Below, piece by piece: positions 24,437 through 37,699 of a stretch of DNA of 64,000 nucleotides. Source of the stretch: Embiotoca jacksoni (lineage: Eukaryota > Chordata > Actinopteri > Embiotocidae); contig JAKOON010000111.1 in NCBI GenBank assembly GCA_022577435.1, positions 22,501-86,500 on the forward strand, given 5' to 3'. Position 1 is the first letter of the stretch; each line of letters opens with the position of its first letter. Position numbers and translations under genes: made by a program. Under the pieces are notes generated by a model, which had not been told where the DNA came from, did no database searches, and worked only from the letters and a program-made list of their open reading frames with translations.

Positions 24437-27400
24437 CTACATGGGCCTGTCCTGCAGCAGAGGGCAGTTGTCGACGGCTCCCCGTCTGTTCAGGAGGCTC
24501 CAGAACATGGAGGCTCCGGAGCAGCTGTGAACTCCACCGAGCTGTGGGCCTCCGGACCCGATGACGTCCTCCTTCAGAGTGCGGTAGGACTTGAAGCGCC
24601 TGCAGAGCAAAGCGCAAATACAGACAAGGTGTCAACGAAGAATTATCACCTGAATCCCCTCAGCTTCGTCGTTCATAAATTTGCTCTAACTGTTGTGGTT
24701 GTTGTGGAACACAGTGGAGCATTTAGCAGCTAAAGGGACAGATGTTTTTTTACAGGACTTTGTAGAGACCGAGCATCTCATGCATTAGCATACATTCAGG
24801 TCACCTAAGGTAACCATTGGTTTCTCCACAAGATAACTAACTGCTGATGTTTGAAAAACCAAACAAGATCATTTAAGAAACAATGTATTTTCTGTATCCC
24901 AAAAATCTTCTAATCATCTGGCGGACAAAATATTCTGTTAGCTGCACATTTGGACTCTTTCCTGTTCTGGTAGCCAACAGACTAGCGGAGCAAAAACTTG
25001 GGGGAACAAGTAAAAAGTATTTTTTTAATTACTCAGTGATTAAAAGAATCTTTGACCCTGTGCGCACCTGGCATTAAGATTCGATCTGATTCATCTGGGC
25101 ATGATCGGATTACAAGTGGTCAGCTAAAAGGGATGGATGAATGTGCTCTGAGGCTGTATCCTGAGGTGGTCCGGACCACATAATTCTAGCAGTATGTACG
25201 CAATCCATCCAAGGCCAAATTGGAAGACCGCCTACTCAACTGATGTCCTTGGCCTGAACGGAAGGACGTTTTCACGCCAACATCTTCATAATAACAACAA
25301 AAATCAAGAATAACCAGCAATAATTAGCATTGTGTGGAAAACCCGCTGCCTTATTTCATTTGCGCCCACTATCATGAACGCATTGCGGTTTTAAGATGCC
25401 AGAAATTATAGTCAGCTGTGAAGAAGTCTGAAAGGCCGTCAGTTAAACGGAAGTAGAGACAGGCATTGAACTCTGCAGCTGTATTATCAGAGGGGGACTT
25501 GGTATCGCCAAATAGTTAATATCAAATGACTCAAAGTGGATTGGGGGCAACTAAAAACTTGACTGTGACATCCTTAATCAAAGGATTTGTTGACAGTCAA
25601 GCAAATAAAGGGTAACTTATCCTTCAAGGTAAGCAAATTGTTTTACAGTTCTTACTTGTAAGAATATGCCACTATTCCGACAGCTATGACGAGTACCAGG
25701 ACACCCAACAGCGTGGTGATGGTGCCAGAGGAGGACAGAGCAGAACCTGAAACAAGGATCGAACAGTTAGTAAGCAAGACAAAAGGAGGTAAGTACCGTC
25801 AAAACCTTTTACGTTTACGGGCTGGTGTTACGGCGGTTTTGTGGCGTACCCATGCCAACATTGAACTTGGCACTGGCGACGGCCAAACTGACGTCGTTGG
25901 CCATGGAAACGTTGATGCAGTAGACGCCGGAGTTGTTGAAGAAGTGACGCAACACCAGCTGGCACTCCCTGGAGGGCTCCACCATGTTGCACACGGCGTG
26001 AATCGGCCTCAGGCACTCTGCGTCCAGAATCACACTGCACACCTCTTTGGGAAGGCTGCGGACACGAGAAAAACCTCGGTGAGGAAAAACGAAGTGGGCT
26101 TAAAGCAATCTGTGCAACCTGACTGTTTCCGTAGGTAATTCAAAGTGTAGTGTGGGAATTTTCACCTTCCCTGGCAGGTAATAGTGATGTCCAAAACATT
26201 TGTATCCTTTCCAGGCACTGCCATCACAGAATTGTCCATTTGTACAATCTCTACTTTATGAATGCCCTCTGAAAGAAAACCCAAAAAGGAAGAAGTGTCA
26301 TGAATAATCGTTTCTAAATTTTATCTTTGTAATTTTTTTGGGCCGAAAAGGAACTCACCAACTACTTCAATAGTGGTGCAAAAGGAGCCGTATCGGTATA
26401 TCACGCAGTCGTCATTTGAGGGTTTTTCGTCTGCGTTCCTCTTTGCTAGAACGTGGACCGCAGCTCGGCCCGTCAGCGCCACCATTCGCTTTGTGTCTGG
26501 TGAAGACAAGCAGGAAAATATTACACTTTTTGACATTTTTACTAACACTCCTAGAGTGTGTCTACACTTTTTCCTTAAGTTTCCAGAAAAAGTTTCAATT
26601 TAAAATGTACTTTAAGTGTAATTTGAACCAGAGACCAAACTCCTCATGTCCAAAATTGCTTTGACTGTTGTGAACCTGAAACACCTTTAAAGGCAACAAA
26701 ACAAACTAGTAAGGAAAGGAAATTAAAGCAATAAGAACTTTGTTTTAATGTCCATTCACAGACAGAAAAAACAATGCAATGATTTGTCATATTTTGTGAT
26801 TTCTTCATAAAAGTTTAGGCAGTTATTCTTAGGTATTAGGTATTTTGTTCATAGAGTTCTTGATATGTTTAAAGGAAGCCACATGCAGTTATTTAGAGTA
26901 AAATATCTTTCTTTTCCTTCAGTGGACAAAAATGTATTGATTTTGTATTGTGAGCTAAACACTCAACAAAATCACAACTGTTTGCTGTCCTGGCTCCTAA
27001 ATGGTAGAATGAGCTCCCCAATGACATCAGAACAGCAGAAAGTATGAACATCTTCCACCGCAAAGTAAAAACACACCTCTTCAGACTTTACCTTTAATAG
27101 TAGAACTTAAAATGGAACTTACTGATAGAACTTTGAAGTTTGGATTTCTTGAAGAAATTGTATTTTCTTGATTCTTGTTGTTCTGGGTTTTGTACCCTCA
27201 TGGTTGAAATGAACTTATTGTAAGTCGCTTTGGATAAAAGCATCAGCTAAATGTAATGTAATGTATTGAAGTTAATGCTTTTTCAATGAGAGTTTATTGG
27301 AGTCAGCCCCTGGTGGCCCTCATTGGTATTGCACTTCAAGGGACTTCTGCATTGGATTCACTTTTCAGACCTGCAGACTACGTTCATTTAAAAAAAAAAT

Positions 27401-30400
27401 TAGAGCTGGTAAATCTCCAGATAGAACAACAAGATGTGTGCTGTATTTTCAAAATCCTCAGTGGGCTTGTTTGTGAATATTTATCTTCACAGACAACAGT
27501 GGTCCAAACTCAGCAGGGCGCTAGTGTGTCTTCAAGAAAAGTTAATCGCGTAAATAATGTAGCTGAAGTGGTGCCGTACTTTCGTTTCCTGAGATATGTG
27601 GGACTTTTAGAGGTCAGTTGAGAGCTTATTTATCTATTTTAAAAGTTATATTTTTAAATTGACTTATGTATTTCATTCACTTTGCATTGACAGCCTAATA
27701 TTATGTTCATATTTTTGGTCTGTTTTCTGCAAATTAGTTTTCTTATGTTGCCTCTTGGATTTGGTGTTATTTGTAGATCCATAAATATAATCAAATTAAA
27801 TAAGAAAAACTGAGCTGCCCACTCTGTCAGCATGCAAATCAGATTTCAAGAAGCACAATAGAGCAATTCATTTTGTTTCGGACAGTAGCAGTGCTTCTCT
27901 AAAGATTTACATCACATTTACATTTTAGGAAATAGATTATCTGGTTCATCTGGCAGATGTCCTGCTGATTGTTTTCAATTGTTCTGCACTTTGCATTGTT
28001 TTTTTTTTGCACACATTATCTTCGGAGGGGATGGACCCAGTGTTCTCTTTTGGACAATTTACCATAATTATGCACTGGCAGCTCACCTGCTATCAGCCGG
28101 TTCTCTGCCTCACGGTCAGCCAGCAGCCGGTTGACGAGGGACGGAGTCTTAACCAGTGTGGACGACTCCTGGGCCGGCTGGGAGGAAGAGGAGGAGGAGA
28201 AGGAGGAGGAGGAGGCAGCGGAGGCCTCATCCTCGGAGTTGTCCTCCTCCATGTCCGAGGGAACCATGTTGACATTCAGACCCGCTGAGTTGGTGGAAAC
28301 CAGCAGGGGAACAGCAGACACTAGCGCAGGAGCCTCCACTGCACACAGAAACGACCGGTGAGTTAGCTTCGTGCTACATTCGTGAGTACATCCACTCATA
28401 TCCAATACCTCGTCACAGGAGGACTCTGGAACTGCCAGTCAGCTACCCGTAAGAAAGACTTCATCTCTGGCTTTGCTATCTAGCGATCTCTGGACTTCCT
28501 TGGTCTCACTGAGACCTGGATCACACCGGACAACACATCCACCCTGCTGCTCTCTCCTCTGTCTTCTCCTTCAGCCACACCCCCCAACCACTTCTTTATC
28601 TCTTACTCTCTCAAACTGACAACCTGACCACATCAACAGACTCTGGACCTGTCCGTCACAACATTCACTCCCTCTCTCCCTCCTCTCTCCCTCCTCTCTC
28701 CCTCCTCCTCTCTCTCCCTCTTCCTCTCTCCCTCCTCCTTTCTCCCTCCTCTCTCCCCTCTCCCTCCTCCTCTCTCTCCCTCCTCCTCTCTGGCCTCCTC
28801 TCCCTCTTCCTCCTCTCTGTCCTCCTCCTCTCTCCTCTCCTCTATCTCTGCAGCCAAAAGCTCTTTCTACCAAACCAGAATTCAATCCTTATTTTCTAAT
28901 TCCAAAAAGCTATTCATCTTCTCCATCTTCTCCATCTTCTCCATCTTCTCCATCTTCTCCAACCTCCTTGACCCCCCCTCCTCCCTCCATCCTTCCACCA
29001 AGCCACTTTGTCAACTACTTTACTAAAAAGATAGATGACATACGCTCCTCATTTTCAAACCCAGCTTCTATAACTACATGTCCATCATCTTCATCTTCAT
29101 CCCCTTCACTTTCCTCTTTCACCCCCCTGTCTCCCAATCAAGTTGTTACCTTGGTAACCTCCATCCCCCCCCCATCCCATCTCACATTCTCCAGTCTATT
29201 GCCCCAGACCTTCTTCCTTTTCTCTCCATCTCATCAACACTTCTCTGTCAACGGTCTGTTTCCTGAACTCTCTGAAGGAGAGAGTGAACCCTCTCCTGAA
29301 GAAACCCCCCCTCAACCCATCTGAAGTAAACAACTACAGACCGTCTCTCTTCTTCCCTTTCTTTCTAAAACTCTGGAGCGAGCTATCTTCAACCAACTCT
29401 CCTCCTATCTCCACCATAATAACCTTCTTGACCACCAGTCTGGTTTCAACAGACCACTCAACAGAGACGGTCCTCCTTCTGTCTCTGAGCAGCTTCACAC
29501 TGCTAGAGCAGCCTCTCTGTCCTCTGTCCTGATCCTTCTAGACCTTCTGCTGCATTTGACACAGTGAACCACCAGATCCTTCTTTCCTCCTTCAGGACCT
29601 CGGTGTCTCAGGCTCTGCTCTCTCCCTGTTCTCATCCTACCTCAACGACCTCACCTACCGGGTAACTTGGAGAGGATCTGTGTCTGAACCTTGTCCTTTC
29701 ACTACTGGTGTCCCTCAAGGCTCCGTCCCGGGTCCCCTCCTCTTCTCTCTCTACACCGACTCTCTCGGCTCTGTCGTTCACTCGCATGTCTTTTCCTACC
29801 ACAGCTATGCTGATGACACCCAACTGATCCTCTCTTTTCCCCGATCTGAAACACAGGTAGCAGCATGAATCTCTGCCTGTCTGACTGACATCTCTCAGTG
29901 GATGTCTTCACACCGCCTGGAAATCAACCTCCACAAGACCGAACTGCTCTTCCTTCCAGGGAAAGACTCTCCCACCCTCGACCTGACTACTACCTTCAAC
30001 AACTCTGTTATCCCCGACCCTGACTGATAAGAACCTCGGAGACACTCGACAGTCAACTCTCTCTTACTGCCAACATCACTGCAACAACACGTTCCTGTAG
30101 ATACATGCTGCACAACATCAGGAGAATACGTCCTCTTCTCACTCAGAAGGTGGCGCAGGTTCTGGTCCAGGCTCTGGTCCAGGTTCTGGTCCAGGTTCTG
30201 GTCACCTCACATCTAGACTACTGTAACTCCCTCCTGACAGGTCTACCTGTTAGTGCCATCCGACCTCTGCAGCTCATCCAGAATGCAGCAGCTCGACTGG
30301 TCTTTAACCTCCCGAAATTCAGTCACACTACTCCGCTCCTCCTCCTCCTCCTCCTCCTCCTCCTCTTCCTCTTCCTCTTCCTCCTCCTCCGCTCCCTTCA

Positions 30401-33400
30401 CTGGTTACCAATAGCTGCCCGCATCCGTTTCCAAACATTGGTACTTGCGTACCGTGCTGTGAACAGATCGGGTCCAGTCTACATCCAGGACATGGTCCAA
30501 CCTTACATCCCAGCCCCTCCCTCCGCTCTGCTTCCACCAATCAGCTTGTTGCTCCTCACTGAGTTAAACACTCTACAAAATCACAACTGTTTGCTGTCCT
30601 GGCTCCTAAATGGTAGAATGAGCTCCCCACCAACATCAAGACAGCAGAAACTCTGAACATCTTCCACCACAAACTAAAAACACACCTCTTTAGACTTTAC
30701 CTTGAACAGTAGAACTTTAGTATCTTAAAATGGAACTTACTGATAGAACTTTGTAGTTTGGCTTTCTTGAAGAAATTGTATTTTCTTGATTCCTGTTGTT
30801 CTGGTTTTGTACCCTCATGGTTGAAATGAACTTATTGTAAGTCGCTTTGGATAAAAGCGTCAGCTAAATGAAATGTAATATAAAGTACATACATAGCATA
30901 CATAATAAATATCACTATATTTATTAGCTTTTAAGACATATAGCCATTTTTAGGAAAGATGCTAATTTTCTTTCGAAATGAAAGATAAAATCAGATAAAA
31001 CTCTCATTGATCAGTTTTTCAGTCAGCAGCTAATTAGCTTAGCTTAGCATACAGACTGGAAACAACTATACATAAAGCACAACATGTATACATAATTTCC
31101 TCTACATACACACACATAAGGGATAAAGACCCTCACTGAAAGAGTTGAAAAGCAACCACTGCTGGCCACTAAAGTGTAAAAGCCTTCTCATAAAAATATT
31201 TTTTTAAGTCAAGATTTAAAAGCTGAAAACATTCGGTGGAAGAAACATTCAGAGCCGAGGAGTCAGTCCTCAAAAGGCTTTGACAACCTTTTGTTTTTAA
31301 CCTGGACTCTGGAATAGTTCGAAGATCCAGAGTCTTGCATTCGATACTTAAAAATAGATTAAAAAAGAGACTCAAAGTAAATGCAGTGAAGCCAAAATTG
31401 ATTTAATGTGCACTAAAATAATAAGAAAATAATCACGTGCAATGACTTTATTTCAATTTTGTGTTGAAAACTACTTCCCTACTGTTTCTTCAACCCGGTA
31501 TCACGGCCAAACGTGAAATAGCCACACTTTGGCACACATTTTGTTCTTTTATATATACTGCTGTTGTGGGTTTTTTCCCATCTGATTTATGCTCTTACCT
31601 GTGTCTTGTTGTCTTGTCCGCACTGTATTTAGTTCTACCTCTTCCTCAGTACTTTGTCAGTCTAATATTTGTGGATTTTTTTTTTTTGCAATCATTCTGC
31701 CTCTTAGTAGGTTTTTGTTTTCCCCTTTGTTTGTTTTTTTGAGTCTGTTTTTTTCCAGTTGCCACAGCTTCCATTTTTGTGATTGTTAAACCTTTTCTTT
31801 GTGTCATGCTTTTGGGTCCCACCGTGCTTCAAGCATACCAAGTGTATTCCCTACCTGTAGTGCCCTGATCGGCAGGTGGAGCGGGGGCCTTGGTCGGCAT
31901 ATCAGACGGTGGGTCGCAGCTCTTGTCCGGGATGACCGCTTGCACCACCACCTGGGGCTTGAAGGAGCCAGAGTTGACGTAGGTGTGAGTGACGGTCAAC
32001 TCTCTGGAAATGAGCGCGCCGCTTTCGTCCCCGAAGTCCCAGTTGAAGGTGATGTCGGCATCGCTGAGGTACTCGCTGGGGTCGTGGAGGGTGATGGTGA
32101 AGGCGATCGCCCTGTTCTGGATAAAGCGCATGTCTCCGGCCATGAGGTCGTTCACTTGGTCCAGGGAGACAGCGAAGGGGATTTGATCTAAATCAGCACA
32201 TAATGAGATGATGGTGGAAATGAGAAATCTTTGGGTTTATGGTTCAGGCCCATTTTTTCCCAACCCCTAATTCTCAAATAGTGAAATCAAAAAACGGCTT
32301 CCAGTTTAGCCATGACGCTAGATCAGGGGTCTCCAACCGTTTTTCTGAGAGCTACTTTGACAAAATGAAAGTGTCCGGGACCTCCTTATGTTTAGTAACA
32401 TTTATTCACATAGCTGAGCTCCACCCTGTAGGCATTTCTTCATACCTCATTTGATGGGGGAGTATTTTCTGTATCTACAATTACACAGATGTTCCCTGAA
32501 TGCCTCCTGCAGTGCTTGTAACTTGTGTGTGGCCAAACTGGTTTTAAAAGTGTCAAAGAAAGCGTTATAATGTAAAATTGTATGGGAAAATTCTGTGTTT
32601 CCCCTTCAATTTTGTCTCTCAATGTCTTTATGGTCGGACCCTGTGTGAAATTTCCTGAACGTTGACACGACTGATTTATCTATTTGTATAAGACTATTTT
32701 TACGTTGCAAACATTAGACATTAGGGTTTGCATGTAAAAACAAACTTTTCAGTAGTGTGGTGTTCAGTAGCTCCTGGTTCACACTTGCAAGGTGGCTGAA
32801 ATATTAGTTTATGTCACATTTTGGTAGCAAATATTGCAAAAATTTGAATGTTTAAATCAGGGAACATCACGTTAAATTCTTGTTTTGCCTGAGTCAAAAA
32901 TACCATAGTAAATATTAACAACCCTGGGGAGCCTCTAGCTTCCCTCAACCATCTCCAACTGCCTCCAACTAACCAGTGATGGAGAACTGTGTGAAGGCAT
33001 ATCCCAGAGGAATGAACTTCTCTTTGCTCCTGTAGTGGTAGATGACGATGTCCATGGTGTAGGAGCCAAGGGGGACGTCGTCCGTGCTGATGGTCAGGGA
33101 TGAGGAGGGCCCGTCCGATACCTGCCAGTACTGACCTGCCAAATCCAGAGCAGAAAACACTCATTGTCATTTTAATTCATCTTAATGTCACGTGTTCTCG
33201 TCTGAGCTTGTTTGCTTGGAACGGACATATAAAGACTGATAAATATTCTTCAAACCTAATATGACAAGTTCTGAATCGCCACAGTAAAAAAAAAATTATG
33301 ACTGTTTGTTCTGAGCAAATGAAGTGAAATAATCTGATCATATGACCGGGCTCATGTATAATCCATCCTGGGTCATGTTTCAGGTCACGGCATGTGTCAA

Positions 33401-36400
33401 AAGAAACTCTGTGACCTGCAGAATTAAAACGTCAGTCAGCAGAGTTTTAATAAGAGACTAACAGGCTCCACTCACCCCAGGCCTTCCACACAAACACATA
33501 GGCCGGCTTCTTGTCTTTCTTTATCAGGGTCCCGTCGGGGAAAACTGGCTCCCAGTCAGTGTTCGGCATCGGGTACACTGGCTCAGACTTGTGGTACTTT
33601 GTTCCTGTAACGAGAGGTTTCAACTCTGAGAGACTGCGAGGGATTTGATTGAGATGTTTTTTTTGGCCACGTAGGCAAAATCTAAAAACCCTTAAGCCTT
33701 CGGTATGTTTGTTTTGTGTTTGTGTGAAACAGAGGGCAAGAAAACAGTTTCATTTTTAGGTCAAATAACCAAACAAAGCTGGCAGATATTTTTGTGGGTG
33801 ATGCCTCGTGCGATTTGAGACAACACTACCCTGTTGAAATTTACACAAGTAAGTGTACTTCAAGTAAGTGCACTACAGGAAGAACACAAACTGAGACACA
33901 GATTCGACGAAGAGGTTTTAAATGCAGAGTGGAACTTTTGTCTCCCCCTTCTGTCAGCGAGCGTCATTGCAAAAGCACTGTCGTCACGTGTTTACGTCAC
34001 AAGCTTCAGAATTTGACTATTTCGGCCCGATAACGTGGAAACTCTGGGAGAGATGCCTAATTTAATTATTTTTATGTCCGTTCGGGTTAGCATAGGGCTT
34101 GGCTAACTTCCAGCTGGAATTATTGGGAAAGCTGCTCAGTTTGCATTCCTCCGGCCAGATTTAAAAACTCTGTATGCTGTGAATAACGTAGAGATTTACC
34201 TGTCGGTGATAGGTTTAATCAGCATTGTGTTTACTCATTTGGCTTGAATGTAACGGACGTTTGTTTATACGTTTAGGTCCTGCACTAACGGTTTAAAGCT
34301 AGGTTTAGGCAAGTTGTGATTATGGTAAAAAACAAAAACATGGCTGTTTGAGGCTTATTTCTAATTAAACAGGATGGATGGACAGAAAACTAATAAGGAG
34401 CGACTTTAGCTAAAAAATAACTTAAAGGTATTTACTTAGAATTTCATTAGACTTGTTGAATGGGAGTCTATGGAGCCGGAGGCTTTTTGGAGCCGACCTC
34501 TAGTGGTACTTAGTGGTATTGCAGCTTAAGGCACTTTCACATTGGCATAATTTTTCAGACCCGGAAGCTACGAACACTTTCATATCCAGTCTGTGGTCCA
34601 GACTCACACACACATATATTATATATTATATATTATATATTATATATTATATATTATATATTATATACAGTCTGTATTTAGAAAGAGTACATTTTCTTTT
34701 AGTGCCTCTTCTCTTTCTTCCTTTTGCATTAGCGCCACCAACTATCTCGCTAGCTCAGTCGATGTGACGTATCTCCTGCCGTGCAGAGGATTGTAGGTCA
34801 GAACAGTCAGAGAAGAAGCATGCTGGCCTGCATACTGTAAAATATGACTGGATGTAGTGGAACATCTTGATATTTTTTGGCATACTACTTTTCACATACT
34901 ATGTATCAGTACATACTAAATCTTTCTTCTGGCATACTAAATAGTATGATGGTATGGATACTGGAACGCACAGTCGCTACGCGTTAGGGTTGAGTCTCAT
35001 TGTTTTGTCAGCATGGCAATCGCCTTTTAGTCACTTTTAATGCACCAAACTGCATGAAAGGTGCCGTACGAATAAAGTTTGATTAATTGAGGGAGAACAT
35101 TATGTCACTGAGGGGTCAGATGTGTGTGTTACCATTGACTACACAGTCTTCAGCCCAAACCACGTCTCCATCAGGCAGCATCTTTTGGTTGTGGGGGAAC
35201 TCTAGGTCGATGGTGAAGGTAATTTTGGCTCCGGTCAGAGTCGGCGAATCGTTCGCGACATTGAACGACACTCTTCCACCTGCATCAGAAGACAGGAAAG
35301 CACAAGAGTTTACACGCGTGTTGTTGTTGTTTTTAAAGACAGGAAGTACGAGCCTCTAAAAGACTTTTTAAAACAACGTTACAACAGACGCACCTTTCCA
35401 GGAGTCCTTGTAGCGTGGGTCTCCGTCTTTCCAGATCGGGTACATCTTAATGTTCCATGATGGATAGCGAGTAAAGCGGTTTTTGGGCTCTGAAATATCA
35501 AAAAACAGAACATGAAACACTCCTCTATATGCAAGCTTTATTGATTATAGGTCCAAATCTTTCAAATAATTAAGAGAGAACACTATGATTTGGTTCAATA
35601 TCCGTGAAATGAATTAATTCTAATAAAAGTCTATGAATGAAAAAGGTGAAATAAACATACAAGAAGGAATTCAACATATGGAAACTAAAGATTCTAGTTA
35701 AAAAAGATTAATTCCTATTTCCCCCATAATTCATCCCAGTTTTTATCATTCTTTTAAGAGGCTCTAAAAACTTTATTCGTGTTTTACATTCGTCCAAACT
35801 TCATTATTGGATTTCAAAGATTTAAATACAGTATACTTATGTCATAATTAAGCGCCTATGATTTGACTTGAATTAAAGCTGAAGGCGCCCACGGGTGCCC
35901 AATGTGATGCTGCCCCACTGGCAGTTTAAACCTCAGGTCTCGATCCCTCTCATGTGATGCCTGGCTGGTTGAGATTATATCAGATTAACAGTGTCACAGG
36001 GTTGAATTGGGATTAAACATGATGCCAGATGACAGAAGTGTTGGCTGAATCACACTTTTTGGAAGTGATCTGCGCTCCTGTTTGAGTTCACTCGGGGGCA
36101 AACGGGCACGCCAGCGGACAACTCCAGTTTTTTTTGTTTATATTCTTGAGAATGTTAAAGTTCACAGTTTAAAATGATGCAACACATGCATTTATGTAAG
36201 AGAGATTAAGATGATCATGCTGGCCCTTGAAAAACATTTTATTTCAGTTTAAATGTTGGGCGGCATGAGACGGTGGGCAAAACAAATTTGGTAACTTTGG
36301 AAGAGATCCGAAAACTTGGCTAAACTTTGGAGCAAATTTTGATTAGATTAATTTACACTGAAATTTAAAAAAGGTATCTCTTTTAAGTCTGGACAGGGGG

Positions 36401-37587
36401 AATTATTACAATAACCAATAACTCTAAGTCAAAACCGATGAAACTATGTTTAAAAGTTATTTCAAAATAAAAGGATTGAGGTCAAAAGTGAGTGTTTTGC
36501 TCCTGAAATGTCAAATGCTGTCATTTACATTCAGGCTTGGTTGAGTAAAGAGGTCACGGGAAAAAACTAGACTCAGATCTTGTCGACTTCAACACGTGCA
36601 ACACCACAATAGGAACCAAGATTTACAGTGAGTTCTGCCAATGAAATCAGAGTGGATTAAATGAGAATAGGTTTTGTCTCTTTGAGTCTCTTAAATGGCA
36701 TTTTAAGAGTTCAGTAACATCATGGTAACTTCACTGCAACCGAACTGTGATGGACGGAGTGATACTTCCAGATCAGGGAGTCAGTTTAGTGAAAAACTCC
36801 TTAAAATAAGCGTATTTCTAAAGGCTTTCTGAAGTTATTCAAACAATTAAAATAAAAAAATATCACTTTTTCCTGATTAAACATTAAATATAAACCGTAT
36901 AACATCTGCACAATGACTTTTTTTTAAGAACCTTTAATCTTGGGTAGCTGGTCGTTGTGTAAATTGAATTATTCAAAATATTTTCATGGCATGCTGCTTT
37001 ATAATTCACTGCAATTCAAATGCAATGTTGAACTGTGATTGTTTAAGAGTTTTAATCACTTGTTACTTTGCAGAAGGAGATTTTACATAAAAAATGTATC
37101 AATATCTAACGTCACACAATAAATTATTAATATTAAAAGACCCCAAATTACAAACAAAAGATATTAGGACAATTAAATTAATTTTAAATAAAATTTAGAA
37201 TTAATTTAGTTATTAATACAATAAAGTATCAGTAATATTATTCAAATAATAGACTATATGACAGTAAAACACTGAAAGTTCCTGAGATGTTTTTATGTAG
37301 CTATAATATTTACATACTTTTACTCAGGTGGCATTTTGAATTACTTGTAACAGAATATTTTTATATTGCAGTACTGCAGGTAAATGATCTTAATGCCTCC
37401 TTTGAGTTTGCTAACTTTTAAAATCTCTTCTGAAAACTGTAAATTATCTCTTTCACCTCTAAATCTGAAGCTCAGCATTAATGAACACATTCTTTTTTTT
37501 ATATAAAAATCATTGTTTCTACTCACTCGCCGCAGTTTGCGAAGCCACAGCCAGCAGCAGCAGCAGCAGCACAGCAGACGCCCGCAT
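24437..37587 (-). CDS. pmel: Premelanosome protein Pmel, 12 exons
   Basis: Pmel is a type I membrane protein that is cleaved and forms the amyloid fibrils of early melanosomes, on which melanin is laid. CDS is the complement of 37527-37587, 35394-35489, 35133-35279, 33476-33604, 32974-33135, 31855-32187, 28087-28338, 26359-26496, 26166-26268, 25850-26055, 25656-25746 and 24437-24599: 1881 bases, 626 residues (human 661). In order: a leucine-rich signal peptide (1-20), an N-terminal region with the amyloid core (FVWKAWGQYWQV at the exon 4-5 junction), a PKD domain with hallmark WDFGD (about 199-290), a short Ser/Glu-rich stretch where mammals have the RPT repeats, dibasic cleavage candidate AKR at 411-413, a Cys-rich Kringle-like domain (about 420-535), a transmembrane helix (552-572) and a tail with CPLL. 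Intron phases agree throughout. Whether it is fish pmela or pmelb is not resolved. Confidence 0.95.
26936..27270 (+). mobile_element. 5'-truncated L2-like LINE 3' end in pmel intron 7
   Basis: Nearly identical to 30560-30890, the end of the larger L2-like element. It starts AACACTCAACAAAATCACAA, contains AATGGTAGAATGAGCTCC and ends GTCGCTTTGGATAAAAGC followed by repeated AATGT. A truncated start and a simple-repeat tail are normal for LINE insertions. A repeat A fragment follows at 27286-27400. Confidence 0.8.
27286..27400 (+). repeat. Repeat A fragment in pmel intron 7
   Basis: GAGTTTATTGGAGTCAGCCC, then TTGGTATTGCACTTCAAGGG, ACTTCTGCATTGG and TTTTCAGACCTG match the core of the copies at 16590 and 34454. 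Confidence 0.65.
28400..30890 (+). mobile_element. L2-like LINE with degraded ORF2, in pmel intron 6
   Basis: Opposite in strand to pmel. Translation in shifting frames gives endonuclease pieces (LGLTETWITPDNTS near 28500), a linker (FTKKIDDIRSSFSNPAS near 29015), reverse transcriptase motifs (GVPQGSVPGPLLFSLYTDS at about 29707, YADDTQLILSF at about 29800), then YMLHNIRRIRPLL, DYCNSLLTGLP and LIQNAAARLVFNLP (30100-30320). It ends with the 3' tail shared with 26936-27270. Several stops and frameshifts mean it cannot move by itself. Four internal low-complexity expansions occur at about 28665-28850, 28913-28960, 30160-30205 and 30335-30390. Confidence 0.88.
32325..32790. mobile_element. hAT-like DNA transposon relic in pmel intron 5
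   Basis: Starts with CAGGGGTCTCCAACCGTTTT, a typical hAT-class terminal sequence, followed by GAGAGCTACTTTGAC. The right side near 32760-32800 has TAGCTCCTGGTTCACACTTG but lacks a clear matching CCCCTG end. No transposase is present, so this is a non-autonomous or eroded copy. Confidence 0.45.
34370..34610 (+). repeat. Repeat A copy in pmel intron 3
   Basis: Uninterrupted copy. It runs from GGATGGATGGACAGAAAACT through TTGTTGAATGGGAGTCTATG, CCGGAGGCTTTTTGGAGCCG and GGTATTGCAGCTTAAGGC to CATATCCAGTCTGTGG. It serves as the reference for the other, broken copies in the window. Confidence 0.75.
34611..34668 (+). repeat. (TATATTA)n microsatellite
   Basis: Seven-base units ATATTAT repeated about eight times, right at the end of a repeat A copy in pmel intron 3. 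Confidence 0.85.
35030..35090 (+). mobile_element. Short retroelement 3' tail next to pmel exon 3
   Basis: GCATGAAAGGTGCCGTACGA followed by ATAAAGTTTGATTAATTGA resembles the conserved 3' end of fish LINE/SINE elements. It lies within 50 bp of exon 3 (35133-35279). Confidence 0.4.
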
Positions 37588-37650
37588 TGTCAGCTTGCCT
37601 CCTCTTTGTGAAATATCCCTTTAGTGAGCAGCAGGGGAGTGAAGACCGGC

Positions 37651-37656
37651 TTTATA
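37651..37656 (-). promoter_or_regulatory. TATA box of pmel
   Basis: TATAAA on the minus strand (in GAGTTTATAAAGCC), 64 bp upstream of the ATG at 37587. Transcription would start near 37625. I did not find an unambiguous MITF M-box (TCATGTG) in the next 150 bp. Confidence 0.6.
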
Positions 37657-37699
37657 AACTCCTCTGATGTTGGAGCTCACACCTCCTTTACTCCAGAAG

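Noticed and set aside
28571..28885. Arg/Glu/Gly-rich antisense frames
   Set aside because: Complement of a CT-rich low-complexity run within the L2-like LINE.
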